NCBI GenBank assembly: GCA_041689615.1
Contig: JBDNFW010000018.1
Location: 1 to 22,067 of the forward strand
Direction of reading: 5' to 3'
Origin: UBA7359 sp041689615
GTDB lineage: Bacteria; Pseudomonadota; Gammaproteobacteria; Eutrophobiales; Eutrophobiaceae
DNA: 22,067 bases
Shown: positions 6,990 through 14,638 of the stretch, one piece after another
Position numbering within the stretch: the first letter of the stretch is position 1
Layout of the letters: each line of letters opens with the position of its first letter
Program-made: the position numbers and the translations under genes
Notes under the pieces: model-generated
The model's database searches: none
What the model was told of the DNA's origin: nothing
What the model saw: the letters and a program-made list of their open reading frames with translations, nothing else

Positions 6990-9011
6990 TTAACCAAATT
7001 TTGAGTCAGATAATCCCAATCCAGAAATCTGTATCGTACGAATTTCATCACGAAGCTTTGCCGCTGCTTCAAAATCCAGATCACGCGCATATTGATACAT
7101 TTCTTCTTCCAGTTTTTTCACTTTCTTCATCAATGCGGCAGGCGATAATGATTCATAACTGGCTCTGTCTTCTGCCACTTTTTTGTAAGCATTGCTAATC
7201 GACTGTTTATCAGTATAAGCACCTTCCATAATATCGGTAATTGCTTTTTTAATACCTTTCGGAGTAATGCCATGCTCTTTATTAAATTCTATTTGTTTCT
7301 GTCTTCGTCGCACTGTTTCATCAATGGCGTATTGCATAGATTTGGTAATCTTATCGCCATATAAAATTGCTTTGCCATTCAGGTTTCTTGCGCCACGACC
7401 TACGGTTTGGATTAATGTCGTACCCGATCTCAAAAAACCTTCCTTATCGGCATCCAGTATCGCAACAAGTGACACTTCTGGCATATCCAGGCCTTCTCGT
7501 AATAAATTGATACCAACCAATACATCGAATTCACCTCGACGTAGATCACGAATGATTTCAACCCGTTCTATAGTATCAATATCAGAGTGTAGATAACGAA
7601 CTCGAACACCGTGTTCAGATAAATAATCCGTTAAATCTTCAGACATCCGTTTAGTTAACGTTGTAATCAGCACTCTTTCATCAACGGCAACACGTTTATG
7701 AATTTCTGATAACACATCATCTACTTGTGTTGCTACCGGGCGCACTTCGATTTCTGGATCAAGTAAACCTGTTGGCCTGACAACTTGCTCTACAACTTGA
7801 TCCGAATGCTCTGCTTCATACTTGCCGGGAGTTGCCGAGGTGAAAATAATTTGCGGCGCGAGTTTTTCGAACTCTTCAAATCGTAATGGTCGATTATCCA
7901 ATGCCGAGGGTAATCTAAAACCGTATTCAACCAGATTTTGCTTACGTGAACGGTCGCCTTTATACATTGCACCCAATTGCGGGATGGTGACATGACTCTC
8001 ATCAATAATAACCAATGCGTCTTTGGGTAAATAATCCAGTAAAGTTGGTGGTGGCTCGCCCGCTGCGCGTCCTGAAAGATAGCGTGAGTAGTTTTCAATT
8101 CCCGAGCAATAGCCAATCTCATTAATCATTTCGATATCAAATCGTGTTCTTTGCTCTAATCGTTGCGCTTCAACTAATTTGTTTAGAGATTCGAGTTGTT
8201 CCAGACGTTCTTTTAATTCGACCTTAATGAGTTCGACCGCATCAAGTAGCACTTGCCGCCCTGTGACGTAATGCGATTTGGGATGTATGGTGACACGAGG
8301 TAATTTACGCAGAACTTCCCCTGTTAATGGATCAAATTGGCTGATTGTTTCAATTTCTTCATCAAATAGCTCGACTCGTATTGCCTCTCTTTCAGATTCC
8401 GCCGGAAAGATATCAATAACATCTCCCCTTACACGAAATGTACCTCGATGAAGTTCGATGTCGTTTCGTTTGTATTGTATTTCAGTCAATCGGCGTAAGA
8501 GTGTTCTCTGATCAAGTAGATCGCCACGGGAGAGGTGTAGAACCATCTTTAGGTATCGGTCTGGATCACCTAAACCATAAATGGCTGAAACCGTCGCCAC
8601 AACAATAGTATCTCTACGTTCCAGAATTGCTTTTGTTGCTGATAGGCGCATCTGTTCGATATGCTCATTAATCGAAGCGTCTTTTTCAATATAGGTATCG
8701 GTCGTCGGAACGTAGGCTTCGGGCTGGAAATAATCGTAATAAGAAACAAAATACTCTACCGAATTGTTCGGAAAAAACTCACGCATCTCGCCGTATAATT
8801 GCGCCGCCAGCGTTTTATTCGGCGCCAAAATCAGCGTCGGCCTTCGCTGTTCTTCTATCACGTTGGCAATGGTATAGGTCTTGCCTGAGCCCGTGACACC
8901 TAATAAGGTTTGATAAGCTAACCCGTCAACTAAACCTTCATTTAGGCTTTTGATCGCAAAAGGTTGATCGCCCGCAGGCGAATATTCTGAAATAAGTGAA
9001 AATTCTTTCAT
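6990..9011 (-). CDS. uvrB: Excinuclease ABC subunit B
   Basis: The damage-verifying helicase subunit of nucleotide excision repair. UvrA loads it and it recruits UvrC for incision. The 673 residues match the family length. Walker A is GVTGSGKT (38-45), followed by the beta-hairpin region (YFVSYYDYFQPEAYVP), the DEAD-like IDESHVT, helicase motifs including LLREGLDMPEVSLV and QTVGRGARN, and a C-terminal UVR domain (about 633-668) with EEEMYQYARDLDFEAAAKLRDEI. The start gives the normal N-terminus (MKEFSLISEYSPAGDQP), though no strong ribosome-binding site precedes it. No CTGT-N8-ACAG LexA box is visible in the 77-bp divergent region shared with the aminotransferase, so SOS control is not evident. 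Confidence 0.98.
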   Translation of the reverse strand: MKEFSLISEYSPAGDQPFAIKSLNEGLVDGLAYQTLLGVTGSGKTYTIANVIEEQRRPTLILAPNKTLAAQLYGEMREFFPNNSVEYFVSYYDYFQPEAYVPTTDTYIEKDASINEHIEQMRLSATKAILERRDTIVVATVSAIYGLGDPDRYLKMVLHLSRGDLLDQRTLLRRLTEIQYKRNDIELHRGTFRVRGDVIDIFPAESEREAIRVELFDEEIETISQFDPLTGEVLRKLPRVTIHPKSHYVTGRQVLLDAVELIKVELKERLEQLESLNKLVEAQRLEQRTRFDIEMINEIGYCSGIENYSRYLSGRAAGEPPPTLLDYLPKDALVIIDESHVTIPQLGAMYKGDRSRKQNLVEYGFRLPSALDNRPLRFEEFEKLAPQIIFTSATPGKYEAEHSDQVVEQVVRPTGLLDPEIEVRPVATQVDDVLSEIHKRVAVDERVLITTLTKRMSEDLTDYLSEHGVRVRYLHSDIDTIERVEIIRDLRRGEFDVLVGINLLREGLDMPEVSLVAILDADKEGFLRSGTTLIQTVGRGARNLNGKAILYGDKITKSMQYAIDETVRRRQKQIEFNKEHGITPKGIKKAITDIMEGAYTDKQSISNAYKKVAEDRASYESLSPAALMKKVKKLEEEMYQYARDLDFEAAAKLRDEIRTIQISGLGLSDSKFG

Positions 9012-9088
9012 TTTGCTAGTTTTTTCGTACTCAGATTCGCGTATATTACACGCCCTTTGAAACTCGTTCTAAAATCAGGAGACTACCG

Positions 9089-10276
9089 TTGGATATTTCG
9101 TTATCACACCGTGCACAAAGCATAAAGCCATCACCAACACTCGCAGTAACGGCTCGTGCCGCAGAACTTCAAGCTGAAGGTAAAGACATTATTGGTCTCG
9201 GTGCCGGCGAACCTGATTTTGACACACCAGAACACATAAAGGCAGCAGCAATTGAAGCTCTGAAAAAGGGCCAAACGAAATATACGGCTGTTGATGGAAC
9301 CGCTGATTTAAAAAACGCGATTATTAGTAAGTTTAAACGTGAAAACAATCTTGAATATAACAAGAATCAGATTTCAGTTGCCTGTGGTGCGAAACATAGT
9401 CTTTATAATTTATTTCAGGCGATACTTAATCCGGGTGATGAAATCATCATCCCTGCGCCTTATTGGGTTTCTTATCCGGATATGGCAAAGCTGGCTGGCG
9501 CTGAACCGGTTATTTTAAAAACAACGATAGATGAGCATTTCAAAATCACACCGAAAAAATTACAGGGTGCAATTTCTGATAAAACCCGCATGGTTGTTTT
9601 TAATAGCCCTTCTAATCCTACCGGTGTTAGCTATAGTGAAGAAGAATTAGCCGACTTGGGAGAAGTACTGGTTGAACATCCAGAAATTATCGTCGTAACA
9701 GATGATATTTATGAGCACGTTCTCTGGGGACAAGACAAATTTGTTAACATTGTAAATGCATGCCCTGACTTGTATGACCGTACTGTCGTCGTCAATGGTG
9801 TTTCAAAAGCCTATTCAATGACGGGCTGGCGTATTGGTTATGTTGGTGGCCCGGAAGCTATCATAAAAGGGATGAATAAAATCCAGTCTCAGAGCACCTC
9901 AAACCCGACATCAATCGCACAAGCAGGGGCAGTTGCTGCGTTAAATGGCGACCAAACCTACATAAAAGAAAGCACCGGTATATTTAAGCAACGGCATGAC
10001 TTTGTGTTTAATGCTTTGAATGAAATTGATGGAATTCGATGTCTTGCTTCGGAAGGCACATTTTATAGCTTCCCTGATATGAATGAGCTTATGGAAAACA
10101 TGGAAGGAATTAATAACGATATTGAGTTGGCAGAATTCTTTCTGGAAAAAGCAGAAGTAGCGATGGTACCTGGTTCGGCTTTTGGTGCACCTGGCTGCAT
10201 GCGAATCTCATTTGCCACCAGTATGGAAAATCTTGAGAAGAGTATGGAACGGATTAAAAAATCGTTAGAAAACTAG
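9089..10276 (+). CDS. Class I aminotransferase, aspartate/prephenate type
   Basis: A PLP-dependent cytosolic enzyme of the subgroup Ib aspartate aminotransferase family. It moves the amino group between aspartate (possibly also prephenate) and 2-oxoglutarate. The 395-residue protein has GAGEPDFDTP (38-47), YTAVDG, NPTG (176-179), the PLP-contacting aspartate in VVTDDIYEH (around 205), the Schiff-base lysine K240 in SKAYSMTGWR, and the substrate carboxylate arginine R372 in MRISFA. The start codon is TTG with AGGAG seven bases upstream and no better start in frame. It is divergent from uvrB. Subgroup Ib enzymes differ in prephenate activity, and that cannot be decided here. Confidence 0.93.
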   Translation: MDISLSHRAQSIKPSPTLAVTARAAELQAEGKDIIGLGAGEPDFDTPEHIKAAAIEALKKGQTKYTAVDGTADLKNAIISKFKRENNLEYNKNQISVACGAKHSLYNLFQAILNPGDEIIIPAPYWVSYPDMAKLAGAEPVILKTTIDEHFKITPKKLQGAISDKTRMVVFNSPSNPTGVSYSEEELADLGEVLVEHPEIIVVTDDIYEHVLWGQDKFVNIVNACPDLYDRTVVVNGVSKAYSMTGWRIGYVGGPEAIIKGMNKIQSQSTSNPTSIAQAGAVAALNGDQTYIKESTGIFKQRHDFVFNALNEIDGIRCLASEGTFYSFPDMNELMENMEGINNDIELAEFFLEKAEVAMVPGSAFGAPGCMRISFATSMENLEKSMERIKKSLEN

Positions 10277-10290
10277 ATCGATAATGATGG

Positions 10291-10319
10291 TTGACCATAC
10301 TAACCACCATCAGTAGTAT
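10291..10319 (+). promoter_or_regulatory. Sigma-70 promoter of tRNA-Asn
   Basis: TTGACC (10291-10296), a 17-bp spacer and TAGTAT (10314-10319) are followed by ACGCG, a GC-rich discriminator usual for stable-RNA genes. The tRNA starts 17 bp after the -10 box. Confidence 0.7.
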
Positions 10320-10335
10320 ACGCGTTCTCGAATAT

Positions 10336-10411
10336 TCCCCGGTAGCTCAGTCGGTAGAGCGGGTGACTGTTAATCACTAGGTCGGCAGTTCGAGCCTGTC
10401 CCGGGGAGCCA
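10336..10411 (+). tRNA. tRNA-Asn(GUU)
   Basis: The 76-nt cloverleaf is complete. TCCCCGG pairs with CCGGGGA, the D-arm is AGCTCAGTCGGTAGAGC, the anticodon loop CTGTTAATC carries GTT, and the T-loop GTTCGAGCC is normal. CCA is encoded at 10409-10411. A promoter lies just upstream and a terminator directly follows. It marks the boundary between core genes and the accessory region to its right. Confidence 0.96.
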
Positions 10412-10415
10412 AATC

Positions 10416-10445
10416 AAAAAAGGGTTTCAATATGAAACCCTTTTT
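10416..10445 (+). terminator. Terminator of tRNA-Asn
   Basis: AAGGGTTTCA and TGAAACCCTT form a perfect stem with a very short loop, with A-run and T-run flanks. It could work in either direction but is placed to end the tRNA-Asn transcript. Confidence 0.9.
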
Positions 10446-10836
10446 ATTTAAACTTCATATAATACGATAACATTGTTTCGTATACCCACGCGTTTTATCC
10501 ACGATATAATCAGTATATGAATTAAAAACAGCATTAAATAGTTTTTATCGTATATCTTTAATAAGATTCTCGATATTATTGCATCTGTTGAGACTTCTAC
10601 TAATCGGTTTAACTTATTTGAAGTCTCTTTTAAAGATGTAGCGGGCGAATATCGTCTGCTTTAACTTGGTTATAAATACAATACATAAAGTCTCTCTTAA
10701 CTAAATCAGAACAATGTATTCCAAATCTCTTGACGACAATCCAGCATGCTAATGTTTATTAGTAAATAATCCATTTCCAACTACTTCAGCTGTTTGGATA
10801 ACACTTAAAATATAAATAACTTTAAAAAACTATCTA
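10446..10836. other. AT-rich intergenic region upstream of the glycan genes
   Basis: No open frame worth reporting. Two imperfect symmetric sequences are visible. ATACGA...TCGTAT (10462-10483) encloses ten bases. A perfect 8-bp inverted repeat, GAGACTTC/GAAGTCTC (10590-10597 and 10620-10627), has a 22-base loop and TTTT after it. TTGACG at 10730 lacks a convincing -10 box at 16-18 bp. The region probably contains the promoter of the following operon, but I cannot place it. Confidence 0.5.
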
Positions 10837-12267
10837 ATGCAATTAACAAAGCGCAAAAATTCCATTATCGAACTCTCGAATAAGTTGGCTAATGAAAGAT
10901 TAAATTGGAAAAATAAGAATAACTTTTTTCATTCTCAAGATACTTCATACCTCTCTTTTTTGATTCCTGTTGGATCTAGTGTTATTGAACTTGGATGTGG
11001 AGTCGGGGATCTAATTGCCTCATTAAAGCCATCTAAAGGAGTTGGAGTTGATATTAGTGATGCTATGGTCAATAAAGCTAAAGAGCTTTATCCTGAATAT
11101 GAGTTTATTGCAGGTGACATTGAAGATAATAGTGTTATCGAATCAATTTCTGGCTCTTTTGATTATATAATACTCTCTGACACAATTGGTTATCTCGATG
11201 ATTGTCAGGCCACACTTAATTTATTACATCGATTATGTAATCGCGAAACACGCATTATTATTTCCTACTATTCTCACTTATGGGAACCAATACTAAAATT
11301 CGCTGAACTTTTTAAGCTAAAAATGCCACAAAAAGACGTTAATTATTTATCCACTGATGATATTTCGAATTTAATAAAACTTACAGACTATGATGTAACA
11401 AAAAAAGAATGGCGACAGTTAATACCATTGCAGCTATTTGGAATAGGGACATTTATAAATCGTTACATTGCAGCTTTACCAATAATAAGAAAATTATGCA
11501 TAAGAAATTACATAGTAAGCAGATCTTTACTTAAAATTTCTCCTCCTCAGTCATGTTCAATTGTAATCCCATGTCGTAATGAAAAGGGAAATATAGAACC
11601 TGCAATCAAACGCATACCAGACTTTTGTCAAGATATGGAAATAATTTTCGTTGAAGGTCATAGCCAAGATGGAACATATGATGAAATTGAAAGAGTGATC
11701 TCAATATATAATGATATTAATATAAAAGTAATACAGCAAGATGGAAAAGGTAAGGCAGATGCCGTTTATAAAGCTTTCGACCATGCTGAAAAAGAAGTGC
11801 TTATTATACTTGATGCTGATTTGACCATGCCTCCTGAACAACTTAATAAATTCTGGGATGCCATATGCTCTGGGAAAGGAGAATATATTAATGGTAGTCG
11901 GATGGTGTACCCGATGGAGAAAGATGCAATGAGATTTTTGAACCACATTGCAAACCGTATATTTTCAATATTATTTAGCTGGTTATTAAATCAACGTTAT
12001 ACAGATACATTATGCGGCACAAAAGTATTGAGGCGGACGGATTATAAAAAATTAAAAATGAACCGCAGTTATTTTGGAGACTTTGATCCTTTTGGTGATT
12101 TTGACCTTATCTTTGGAAGCTCCAAACTAAATTTAAAAATGATTGAAATCCCTATAATTTACAAAGCACGTAGCTATGGCAGCACTCAAATATCGAGATT
12201 TCGACATGGATGGAAATTACTTTGTATGGTGCTTTATGGATATCGCAAGTTAAAAGCTTTTAAGTAA
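10837..12267 (+). CDS. Bifunctional SAM methyltransferase / family 2 glycosyltransferase
   Basis: The N-terminal half (about 30-150) is a class I methyltransferase. It has motif I VIELGCGVGDL (49-59), the acidic VDIS (71-74), GDIED and YIILSDTIGYL. The C-terminal half (about 239-460) is a GT-A fold family 2 glycosyltransferase of the dolichyl-phosphate-sugar-synthase type, with IVIPCRNEKGNI (242-253), EGHSQDGT, KGKADAV, the metal-binding LDADLT (325-330) and GSRM. No clear membrane segment is present, so it is probably a cytosolic enzyme using a nucleotide sugar and perhaps a lipid phosphate acceptor. The substrate is unknown. The start lacks a good ribosome-binding site. The next gene begins one base after its stop, so the two are coupled. 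This domain fusion is known in other bacteria. Confidence 0.88.
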   Translation: MQLTKRKNSIIELSNKLANERLNWKNKNNFFHSQDTSYLSFLIPVGSSVIELGCGVGDLIASLKPSKGVGVDISDAMVNKAKELYPEYEFIAGDIEDNSVIESISGSFDYIILSDTIGYLDDCQATLNLLHRLCNRETRIIISYYSHLWEPILKFAELFKLKMPQKDVNYLSTDDISNLIKLTDYDVTKKEWRQLIPLQLFGIGTFINRYIAALPIIRKLCIRNYIVSRSLLKISPPQSCSIVIPCRNEKGNIEPAIKRIPDFCQDMEIIFVEGHSQDGTYDEIERVISIYNDINIKVIQQDGKGKADAVYKAFDHAEKEVLIILDADLTMPPEQLNKFWDAICSGKGEYINGSRMVYPMEKDAMRFLNHIANRIFSILFSWLLNQRYTDTLCGTKVLRRTDYKKLKMNRSYFGDFDPFGDFDLIFGSSKLNLKMIEIPIIYKARSYGSTQISRFRHGWKLLCMVLYGYRKLKAFK

Positions 12268-12268
12268 A

Positions 12269-12991
12269 ATGGATTCGCAACTCAATGACTATCGTAAAAT
12301 ATGGGAAAGTAAATCGGTACTCAGAGCTGTCTATCGTGATTACTATTCACGTATAACTAATTATTGTAACGATGGTCTCACACTTGAAATAGGTGGAGGC
12401 TCTGGAAACCTAAAAGATTCTTTAAATGAAGTCATTTCTGTTGATATTCTTTATGCGGAATGGCTTGATGTAATTGCAGATGCTCAACTCCTTCCATTCA
12501 AGTCAGACACATTTCAAAACATTATATTATTTGATGTTCTCCATCATATACAATATCCAAAACAATTCCTTTCAGAAGCATCGAGAGTTCTGTTACCAGG
12601 AGGAAAAATAATAATACTTGAACCAGCAATTACTCCAGTCAGTTGGTTTTTTTATAACTTCATACATCATGAGCCAGTACTTCTAAAATGTAATCCGTTA
12701 ATTGATGGTGAAATTGATCCAAATCGTGATCCTTATATGTCGAATCAGGCTATTCCATCATTATTATTTGGAAAATATCAGTCCGAGTTTAACAAGTACT
12801 TTCCCGAACTAATAATTTCACATAAGGAATTACTCAGCCTGCTTGCCTATCCATTATCAGGCGGTTTCAAGAAATGGAGCCTAATTACAAAAAGTCTAGT
12901 CAAACCTCTACTGAATTTAGAAAATTTACTAGCACCACTTTTAGGTCATATAATGGGATTCAGGTTGTTCATAGTATTACAAAAATCATGA
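12269..12991 (+). CDS. Class I SAM-dependent methyltransferase
   Basis: A 240-residue methyltransferase of the UbiE/Methyltransf_11 type. Motif I is TLEIGGGSGNL (about 38-48). Later come an acidic strand (VISVDI), the AQLLPF segment, IILFDVLHHIQYP and LLPGGKIIILEPA. The C-terminal third is less familiar and probably shapes the substrate pocket. Its ATG follows the TAA of the preceding fusion gene by one base (TAAAATG), a strong sign of translational coupling and joint function, most likely modification of the same glycan or lipid-linked sugar. It is convergent with the IS-disrupted membrane gene. Acceptor unknown. Confidence 0.85.
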   Translation: MDSQLNDYRKIWESKSVLRAVYRDYYSRITNYCNDGLTLEIGGGSGNLKDSLNEVISVDILYAEWLDVIADAQLLPFKSDTFQNIILFDVLHHIQYPKQFLSEASRVLLPGGKIIILEPAITPVSWFFYNFIHHEPVLLKCNPLIDGEIDPNRDPYMSNQAIPSLLFGKYQSEFNKYFPELIISHKELLSLLAYPLSGGFKKWSLITKSLVKPLLNLENLLAPLLGHIMGFRLFIVLQKS

Positions 12992-13266
12992 TTTTCATTA
13001 TAGGGACTAATATAGGCTTGTGCCAGATCACTAACAAATCTCTTGTTTAAGCCATTTTACAACTAACACTAGCATCACGACGATTGTTATTTTTTGATTA
13101 TTAATTCGCCAATCTATTCCTTTAAATACAAAGTAAAATAACTTCTTGGAAAGCAGTTAAGTTTTAGTATTTATTGCTTTCCATGATTCCAATTATAATC
13201 AAACCTATTAATATGACTCTAACTATCTCGAATAATTATTTATGAAAGTTTCATCAATACTTATGT
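12992..13266. other. Convergent intergenic region with one hairpin
   Basis: No gene seen. TGGAAAGCA at 13147-13155 and its complement at 13175-13183 form a 9-bp stem with a 19-nt loop between the two convergent genes. It lacks a T-run, so its role as a bidirectional terminator is only possible. Confidence 0.4.
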
Positions 13267-13397
13267 TTACTGTTTAATAATTTTTATTTTTTCTATACTA
13301 ACAAAACCGGGTATTACTTCATGGTCGTTTGTTCTGACACACGCATGAACAGTCGCTCCTTTCTCAACTGGCACACTATCGAGCCAAATCATCATGC
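13267..13397 (-). pseudogene. Severed 3' end of the IS-disrupted membrane gene
   Basis: Directly beyond the IS the minus strand continues in the reading frame of the membrane gene at 14639-16330. If the IS and one copy of the TGC duplication are removed, the frame reads through ...FGKRS into MMIWLDSVPVEKG and ends ...IEKIKIIKQ with TAA at 13267-13269. This adds 42 codons and gives an ancestral product of 601 residues. The fragment now lacks its own start and follows the transposase genes on the same strand. Confidence 0.85.
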
Positions 13398-13427
13398 TGA
13401 TCTGCCCCTAGACAAACGGAGAGTTTT

Positions 13428-14303
13428 TCAGGCAACATGTTGCACCTGATATTCAAAGTCTATCGGACTCTTGTAGTCGATACCAGAGTGTCGTCTTACT
13501 CGATTATAATAAGCCTCGATATACCAGAAGATTGACTGCTTCGCTTGCTCTCGTGTTTCATAGTTTCGCTGATGGACCAATTCTACTTTGAGTGTGTGGA
13601 AAAAGCTTTCGCAGACCGCGTTGTCATAACAATTTCCTTTCCCACTCATGCTACAGATAAAGTTGTGATTCTTGATGAGTCTCTGATAATCCTTTGAGCA
13701 ATATTGACTGCCTCGGTCAGTATGCATAATCACACCTTTTGGGTAGTTTCGATTATGCAGTGCCATTTTTAGCGCATTGCAAACCAGCTCAGCTTTCATG
13801 CGTTTATCCATTGACCAGCCGACGACCCTACGGGAATACAGATCTATCACCACGGCCAAATAAAGCCACTTCTGCCCAACCCGAATATAAGTAATATCAC
13901 CAACCCAGGCTTCATCCAATCGCGTCATGGTAAAATTCTGCTCGAGGTGATTCGGTGCAATCGGCTTGTTGTGATTACTGTCGGTTGTACTCTTAAATTT
14001 ACGCTTATGGATTGCTTTAAGCCCCAGGTGCCGCAGTCGACGGCGAATTCGCTCTCGTGAGCCAAAGAATAGACCTTGCTCCAAGAGTTCAACATAAATT
14101 CGTCGATAACCATAGCGACCACTGTGTTGGTGATACACTCGATTGATATGACCATCAAGTTCCCGATTCTCCGTTTCTCGTTTTGAAGGGCTTCGTTTCA
14201 GCCAGTCATAATAGCCACTGGCTGAGACTTCAATCAGGGGTAACAATCGATTCAATGATAAACCTGACCAAGTTCGACAGTCTTGAACAAAGGCATACTT
14301 CAC
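13428..14303 (-). CDS. IS3-family transposase OrfB (catalytic part)
   Basis: The integrase-core half of the transposase, normally made as an OrfAB fusion. The 291-residue frame has an HTH_21-like segment (about 45-100) and the rve core with D136 (WVGDITYI), D196 (MHTDRGSQY) and E232 (AVCESFFHTLK). The 35-residue spacing of the last two gives the classic DD(35)E triad. The GTG at 14303 overlaps the orfA stop by three bases in the -1 frame. The frame stays open upstream to the A7 run in orfA, as frameshifting requires. The stop lies at the inner edge of the left inverted repeat. Confidence 0.95.
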   Translation of the reverse strand: MKYAFVQDCRTWSGLSLNRLLPLIEVSASGYYDWLKRSPSKRETENRELDGHINRVYHQHSGRYGYRRIYVELLEQGLFFGSRERIRRRLRHLGLKAIHKRKFKSTTDSNHNKPIAPNHLEQNFTMTRLDEAWVGDITYIRVGQKWLYLAVVIDLYSRRVVGWSMDKRMKAELVCNALKMALHNRNYPKGVIMHTDRGSQYCSKDYQRLIKNHNFICSMSGKGNCYDNAVCESFFHTLKVELVHQRNYETREQAKQSIFWYIEAYYNRVRRHSGIDYKSPIDFEYQVQHVA

Positions 14304-14596
14304 ACATGGTCTTTCGCAAAGTATGCCGTCGCTTTTTTTAAGACGATAATCTCCTTCTCTTTCAATGCCAGTTCCTTTCTGGCTTTGCGGAGTTCTCGCT
14401 CTAATTCCTGATAATCTTGCTTGTTCGGTTTAGAAACCGTTGTTGGTTTTGATTCACTCATCGCTTTGCGTACCCAGTTACCCAAGGTTTGTTCATGAAC
14501 CCCTAAGTCTATCGCAATTCTACTGACGGGTTCATGACTGCCTAGTGCTAAAGCAACGGCTTCATCTTTGAACGTTTGATTGTATGTATTTCTCAT
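14300..14596 (-). CDS. IS3-family transposase OrfA (DNA-binding part)
   Basis: A 98-residue helix-turn-helix protein of the HTH_Tnp_1 type (about 1-50, NQTFKDEAVALAL...GVHEQTLGNWV), followed by a leucine-zipper-like coiled coil (about 62-88) that dimerises the transposase. AGGAG precedes the ATG by seven bases. By itself it usually acts as a regulator. The frameshifted OrfAB product is the active transposase. Confidence 0.94.
   Translation of the reverse strand: MRNTYNQTFKDEAVALALGSHEPVSRIAIDLGVHEQTLGNWVRKAMSESKPTTVSKPNKQDYQELERELRKARKELALKEKEIIVLKKATAYFAKDHV
14333..14339 (-). promoter_or_regulatory. Slippery A7 run for -1 frameshifting in the IS
   Basis: In orfA the codons TTA AAA AAA GCG create A_AAA_AAA, a standard -1 slip site. 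After the shift the frame reads AGC GAC GGC ATA CTT TGC GAA AGA CCA TGT into orfB with no stop. This matches the known IS3-family expression strategy. Confidence 0.8.
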
Positions 14597-14638
14597 CGGA
14601 AAACTCCTATTTGATTAAATAAAAAGTTCTCCGTTAAA

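Noticed and set aside
9012..9088. LexA box for uvrB in the divergent promoter region
   Set aside because: No CTGT-N8-ACAG or close variant is visible on either strand.
10336..10445. tRNA-Asn as the attachment site of an integrated island
   Set aside because: The gene is followed directly by its terminator. I saw no second copy of its 3' end to the right and no integrase gene in the window.
10730..10758. Promoter for the methyltransferase-GT2 operon beginning at TTGACG
   Set aside because: No acceptable -10 box occurs at 16-18 bp; only TGTTTA is at the right distance.
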